A stretch of DNA of 15,417 nt, taken from Nanohaloarchaea archaeon SW_4_43_9 (GTDB lineage: Archaea > Nanohalarchaeota > Nanosalinia > Nanosalinales > Nanosalinaceae). The stretch covers positions 1 through 15,417 of the forward strand of contig PXPD01000021.1 in the NCBI GenBank assembly GCA_003009815.1. Direction: 5' to 3'. Position 1 is the stretch's first letter. Each line of letters begins with the position of its first letter. The notes beneath the pieces were generated by a model. The model saw only the letters and a list, made by a program, of their open reading frames with translations, ran no database searches and was not told the origin of the DNA. Both the position numbers and the translations under genes were made by a program. Below are positions 12,425-15,417 of the stretch, piece after piece.

Positions 12425-13162
12425 ATGGTACAGACAACTATAATCGCAAGCCTTGTTATAACTGCACTGTTCTCGGCTATCGGAGGATCTATGCTCTACA
12501 TATCCGATGAAAACTTTGAGAAACTAACTCCATACCTAATATCTCTCTCAGCTGGAACAATATTTGGAGGAGTCTTCATACACTTGGTATTCCGGTTAGC
12601 AAACAGGTTTAACTATGGTAGAATGACCGGACTGCTGATAATTGCCGGTATGATGGGCTCCTTCGTACTTGAAAGAATGATCCACTGGCACTGCCACCAT
12701 AGCGGAGATCACAAAGAACCTCTGCCATATGTTCTGGCTGCCGGGGATTCCGTTCATAATGTATTGGATGGGGTGCTTATAGCTACCAGTTTTCTAGCCT
12801 CTACATCGGCAGGTATCGCAGCGACAATCGCTGTAGTTGCGCACAAGATTCCAAAGGAGCTCGGAGACTTCGGTGTCATGGTTGGATACGGATTCTCAAA
12901 GCTGAAGGCTTTAGGGGTAAACATTGGTATCAGCGCCTTCATGTTTATCGGTGCTGGACTGGTTTTAGGTCTGTCGCAGCTTTCGGGAGCCACGGTACCG
13001 ATTCTGCTACCTCTCGTGGTTGGAAACTTCGTCTTTATAGCAGGAAGTGATCTGCTGCCGGATTTCAAGGGTAGTGAGAACTGGATCGCACATCTAGTCG
13101 TGTTTTCCCTTGGTGTGGGATTAATGTACTTGATTCCGTACATCAAGGCGATGGTCAGCTGA
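12425..13162 (+). CDS. ZIP family metal transporter
   Basis: A 245-residue membrane transporter with about eight helices. It would move zinc, iron or a related divalent metal into the cytosol. The TM4 metal motif HNVLDG (111-116), TM5 motif HKIPKELGD (140-148) and TM6 IAGSDLLPD (205-213) follow the LIV-1-like pattern HNxxDG / HEIPHELGD / SDLLPE. A His-rich loop HWHCHHSGDH (87-96) between TM3 and TM4 is typical of ZIP proteins. In TM5 the usual Glu and second His are both Lys, which is odd for a metal site. It is divergent from the NikR-like regulator. Its last eight bases overlap the convergent dnaJ end. The ATG start fits the TATA spacing. Confidence 0.88.
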   Translation: MVQTTIIASLVITALFSAIGGSMLYISDENFEKLTPYLISLSAGTIFGGVFIHLVFRLANRFNYGRMTGLLIIAGMMGSFVLERMIHWHCHHSGDHKEPLPYVLAAGDSVHNVLDGVLIATSFLASTSAGIAATIAVVAHKIPKELGDFGVMVGYGFSKLKALGVNIGISAFMFIGAGLVLGLSQLSGATVPILLPLVVGNFVFIAGSDLLPDFKGSENWIAHLVVFSLGVGLMYLIPYIKAMVS

Positions 13163-14237
13163 TAAAGTCCTTAACAGTCTCAAAGAAGGTTTTATCCTTC
13201 TCTCCTTCTAACCTCATTTCCTCGAGTATTTCTCTCTGCTCTTCCGTTAAGTTTTCCGGAACATGAACATCTATTTTGACATAGAGGTCTCCTTTGTTTC
13301 TCATCCTTCTCTGTGTGGGCATACCTTTGCCTTGGACCCGCAACACCTGGCCGGGTTGTGTGCCTTCAGGGATATCAAGCTGTATATCTGAGTCCGGATG
13401 TTCGAGTTCTACTTTTGCCCCAAGGGCTACATCTCCGATCCCTACCGTTAAAGTTGTGAAGAGGTCCTCGTTCTTTCTCTCGTAGATTTCGTGTTCCTCA
13501 AGATTAATGTAGAGGAATAGGTCGCCGTTTTCACCGGAGATTGATCTGTCCCCTTCACCGGACATTCTGAGCCTTTGACCGTCTTTCACTCCAGGAGGTA
13601 TATCCACTGTTATCTTGTTTTCCTTTTCCTTTAATCCGGTTCCGTTGCATTCAGAGCATTTAGTTTCCGGTATTTCTCCTCGCCCATCACATTCCGGGCA
13701 TTCGGTCACTGATCTTGCTCTCCCTAGCGGTGTTCTCTGAACCTGTTCTACCTTTCCTCTTCCTGAGCATCTGGAGCATGTCGAACTGTTTTTGTTTTCG
13801 GCTCCCGTGCCGTCACAGTCAGAACATTCAACTTTTCGTTCCACCTCAAAAGTTTTCTCAACCCCTTGATACGCTTCTTCCAGCGTTATAGTGGTATGCA
13901 TCTTGAGATGGTTTCCTCGCTTTCTCCCCCGATTACTGAATCCTCCTCCGCCGAATATCTGTTCGAAAATATCCTGAAAGTTGGAGGCAGCTCGGCGCTG
14001 ACCTCTGCCGGCGTGACCTTCTACGCCCTGCTCTCCGAACCGATCGTACTTCTTTCTCTTATCCTCATCGGAAAGAACATCGTACGCCTTGTTAATCTTC
14101 TTGAACTTCTCCTCGTCCGCAGTATCAGAGTTAGAATCCGGGTGATACTTCTTCGCCTTTTTACGATAGGCCTTCTTTATCTCATCCTGAGAAGCGTCTT
14201 CGCCCACGCCGAGAAGCTCGTAGTACTCTTTCGTCAA
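13155..14237 (-). CDS. dnaJ: DnaJ (Hsp40) co-chaperone
   Basis: A 360-residue type I J-protein. The J-domain (1-67) has HPD at 32-34. The Gly-rich segment (about 70-108) contains FGGGGF. Four CxxCxGxG zinc motifs lie at 138-145, 154-161, 180-187 and 194-201. The two substrate-binding beta domains and C-terminal end follow. It delivers clients to DnaK and stimulates its ATPase. The start is a TTG at 14237: an in-frame stop lies nearby upstream, homologues begin at this KEYYELLGV, and TTTTAA-type TATA (14262-14267) is 27 bases before it. It follows dnaK by 81 bases and so has a promoter of its own. Its stop overlaps the convergent ZIP stop. Confidence 0.95.
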   Translation of the reverse strand: MTKEYYELLGVGEDASQDEIKKAYRKKAKKYHPDSNSDTADEEKFKKINKAYDVLSDEDKRKKYDRFGEQGVEGHAGRGQRRAASNFQDIFEQIFGGGGFSNRGRKRGNHLKMHTTITLEEAYQGVEKTFEVERKVECSDCDGTGAENKNSSTCSRCSGRGKVEQVQRTPLGRARSVTECPECDGRGEIPETKCSECNGTGLKEKENKITVDIPPGVKDGQRLRMSGEGDRSISGENGDLFLYINLEEHEIYERKNEDLFTTLTVGIGDVALGAKVELEHPDSDIQLDIPEGTQPGQVLRVQGKGMPTQRRMRNKGDLYVKIDVHVPENLTEEQREILEEMRLEGEKDKTFFETVKDFIS

Positions 14238-14261
14238 CGAATTTTCACCAGAGTTTGATCA

Positions 14262-14267
14262 TTTTAA
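14262..14267 (-). promoter_or_regulatory. TATA box of dnaJ
   Basis: TTAAAA on the minus strand lies 27-28 bases before the TTG start, inside the 81-base gap between dnaK and dnaJ. It supports both a leaderless TTG start and transcription of dnaJ separate from dnaK. Confidence 0.5.
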
Positions 14268-14318
14268 GCTACGCTTCGGCAGCTTCCGAAAGGTTTTAGG
14301 AGAGAAAGAGGAGATAAT

Positions 14319-15417
14319 TTAATCCTCCTCTTCACCTTCATCGACTTCTTCGTAGTCGGCGTCAACTACCTCGTCGTCTCCAGAATTGCCTGGTGCTCCA
14401 CCCATATTCATGTTCTGGGCTGCCTGTTTGAGATCCTCTTCGCTCATGTTGCTTGGGTCGAAGCCCCCTGGTCCGGCGCCTCCAGCTTGATCTCCGTAGA
14501 TTTCCTTACCGATTTCCCGTAGCTCTTCCTGGAGGTTTTCAATTGCTTCTTCGATTTTCTCAGCGGCTTCTTCCAGGTCGTCCATCTCTTCTGCTTCTTC
14601 TTTTTCCTCTTCTAGATCTTCGATTGCGTTCTCTACTGATTCGATGATTGAGTCATCGTCGACCTTGTCTCCGTGTTCTTCTATCTGTGTTTCCGCCTGA
14701 TTGATCGTGGAGTCAGCCTGGTTTTTGGCTTCGATAAACTCCCTTCTTCTCCTGTCTTCTTCCTCGTGTTTCTCTGCTTCTTCCTTCATTTCTTCTATTT
14801 CTTCTTCATCAAGCCTAGAGGCATCGTCGATTGTGATTGATGCTTCTTCCCCTGACTCCTGTTCTTCGGCTGAGACGTTCAGTATTCCATCTGCATCAAT
14901 CTCGAATGTTACTTCGATTTTTGGCTGTCCGGCCGGCGCCGGGGGAATTCCCTCAAGGTTGAACTGTCCGAGCGACTTGTTGTCTTTTGCCATCTCTCTT
15001 TCTCCCTGGACAACGTGGACTGTCACCATTGACTGGTTGTTCTGTGCCGTGGTGAAGGTCTTTGATTCCTCTGCAGGGATAGTGGTGTTTTTCTCAATAA
15101 GTGTCTCCTTCAGTCCTCCCTTCACTTCTACTCCGAGGGATAGCGGTGCTACATCCAGCAGTAGAATGTCATCCATTTCACCTGAGATGCTTCCGGCCTG
15201 GACTGCTGCGCCTTCTGCTACGGCTTCATCCGGGCTGACCTCTTTGTTTGGCTCCTGGCCTGTGATCGCCTGGACATGTTCTCTTACCGCTGGGACTCTG
15301 GTTGTACCTCCAACGAGGATCACCTCACTGATCTCGGCTTTTTCGATTTCTGCGTCCTGTATCGCTGTTTCGGTTGGCTCTGTCGTTCTCTGGATGAGTT
15401 CGTTTACCAGTTCTTCA
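14319..15417 (-). CDS. dnaK: DnaK (Hsp70) chaperone, 3' part
   Basis: The last roughly 365 residues of Hsp70; the gene continues past the right edge and its start is not in the window. The frame is open to the edge, beginning EELVNELIQRTTEPTETAI, then the nucleotide-domain end EVILVGGTTRVPAVRE and the interdomain linker region LLLDVAPLSLGVE. The substrate-binding beta domain (TTIPAEESKTFTTAQNN, FEIDADGILNVSAEE), the acidic helical lid and the C-terminal tail ending EVDEGEEED follow. It binds unfolded peptides in an ATP cycle driven by DnaJ. The lid is very rich in Glu, fitting a halophile. dnaJ lies immediately downstream; a grpE gene, if clustered, would be to the right. Confidence 0.95.
   Translation of the reverse strand, partial: EELVNELIQRTTEPTETAIQDAEIEKAEISEVILVGGTTRVPAVREHVQAITGQEPNKEVSPDEAVAEGAAVQAGSISGEMDDILLLDVAPLSLGVEVKGGLKETLIEKNTTIPAEESKTFTTAQNNQSMVTVHVVQGEREMAKDNKSLGQFNLEGIPPAPAGQPKIEVTFEIDADGILNVSAEEQESGEEASITIDDASRLDEEEIEEMKEEAEKHEEEDRRRREFIEAKNQADSTINQAETQIEEHGDKVDDDSIIESVENAIEDLEEEKEEAEEMDDLEEAAEKIEEAIENLQEELREIGKEIYGDQAGGAGPGGFDPSNMSEEDLKQAAQNMNMGGAPGNSGDDEVVDADYEEVDEGEEED

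Overview
The window most likely comes from a small-genome halophilic archaeon, with a nanohaloarchaeal (DPANN) lineage as the best guess. The genes for RadA, an RPA-type single-strand binding protein, a 65-residue archaeal histone, PRC-barrel, ThpR and CopG/NikR proteins are archaeal. Predicted proteins are rich in Asp and Glu, as in salt-in halophiles. Most genes carry a TTTAAA/TTTATA-type TATA box about 26-28 bases before the start codon, the signature of leaderless archaeal transcripts. I used this spacing to choose several starts. Only a few genes (radA, the PRC-barrel gene) show a clear Shine-Dalgarno sequence. The lineage is inferred; no rRNA is present.

Layout. 1-3.5 kb holds an M29-type aminopeptidase, a candidate 41-residue ORF, a frameshifted DUF5794-like membrane protein, FxsA, a membrane-anchored OB-fold protein overlapping thpR, and a divergent PRC-barrel gene. 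3.5-5.8 kb is a genome-maintenance block on the minus strand: histone, rpa, radA. 5.9-11.0 kb is an accessory block in which nearly every gene product is exported. It contains two low-complexity secreted proteins built from alternating Ala-Asp/Asn/Glu stretches and short hydrophobic modules, a Tat-exported metzincin-type protease broken by frameshifts around a 30-bp tandem repeat, an AT-rich stretch of about 1.15 kb with little coding content, a signal-peptide/coiled-coil/C-terminal-TM protein, and an Lrp-like regulator. 11.1-13.2 kb has a presenilin/signal-peptide-peptidase-like intramembrane protease, then a NikR-like regulator divergent from a ZIP metal transporter. 13.2-15.4 kb has dnaJ and the 3' part of dnaK, which runs off the right edge.

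How the parts fit. NikR-like and ZIP share a 52-base AT-rich promoter region and form a likely metal-homeostasis pair. dnaK and dnaJ form the Hsp70 system, and dnaJ has its own TATA box. The Lrp-like regulator is transcribed ahead of the coiled-coil surface protein and divergently from the larger Ala-Asp repeat protein, so it may control both. The 5.9-11.0 kb block is the best candidate for a poorly described system: a surface or host-contact module. That role is inferred from export signals and composition only.

Two genes are broken. All three shifts can be repaired by adding one base, which may mean base-calling deletions rather than true pseudogenes. Until reads are checked, both readings are open.
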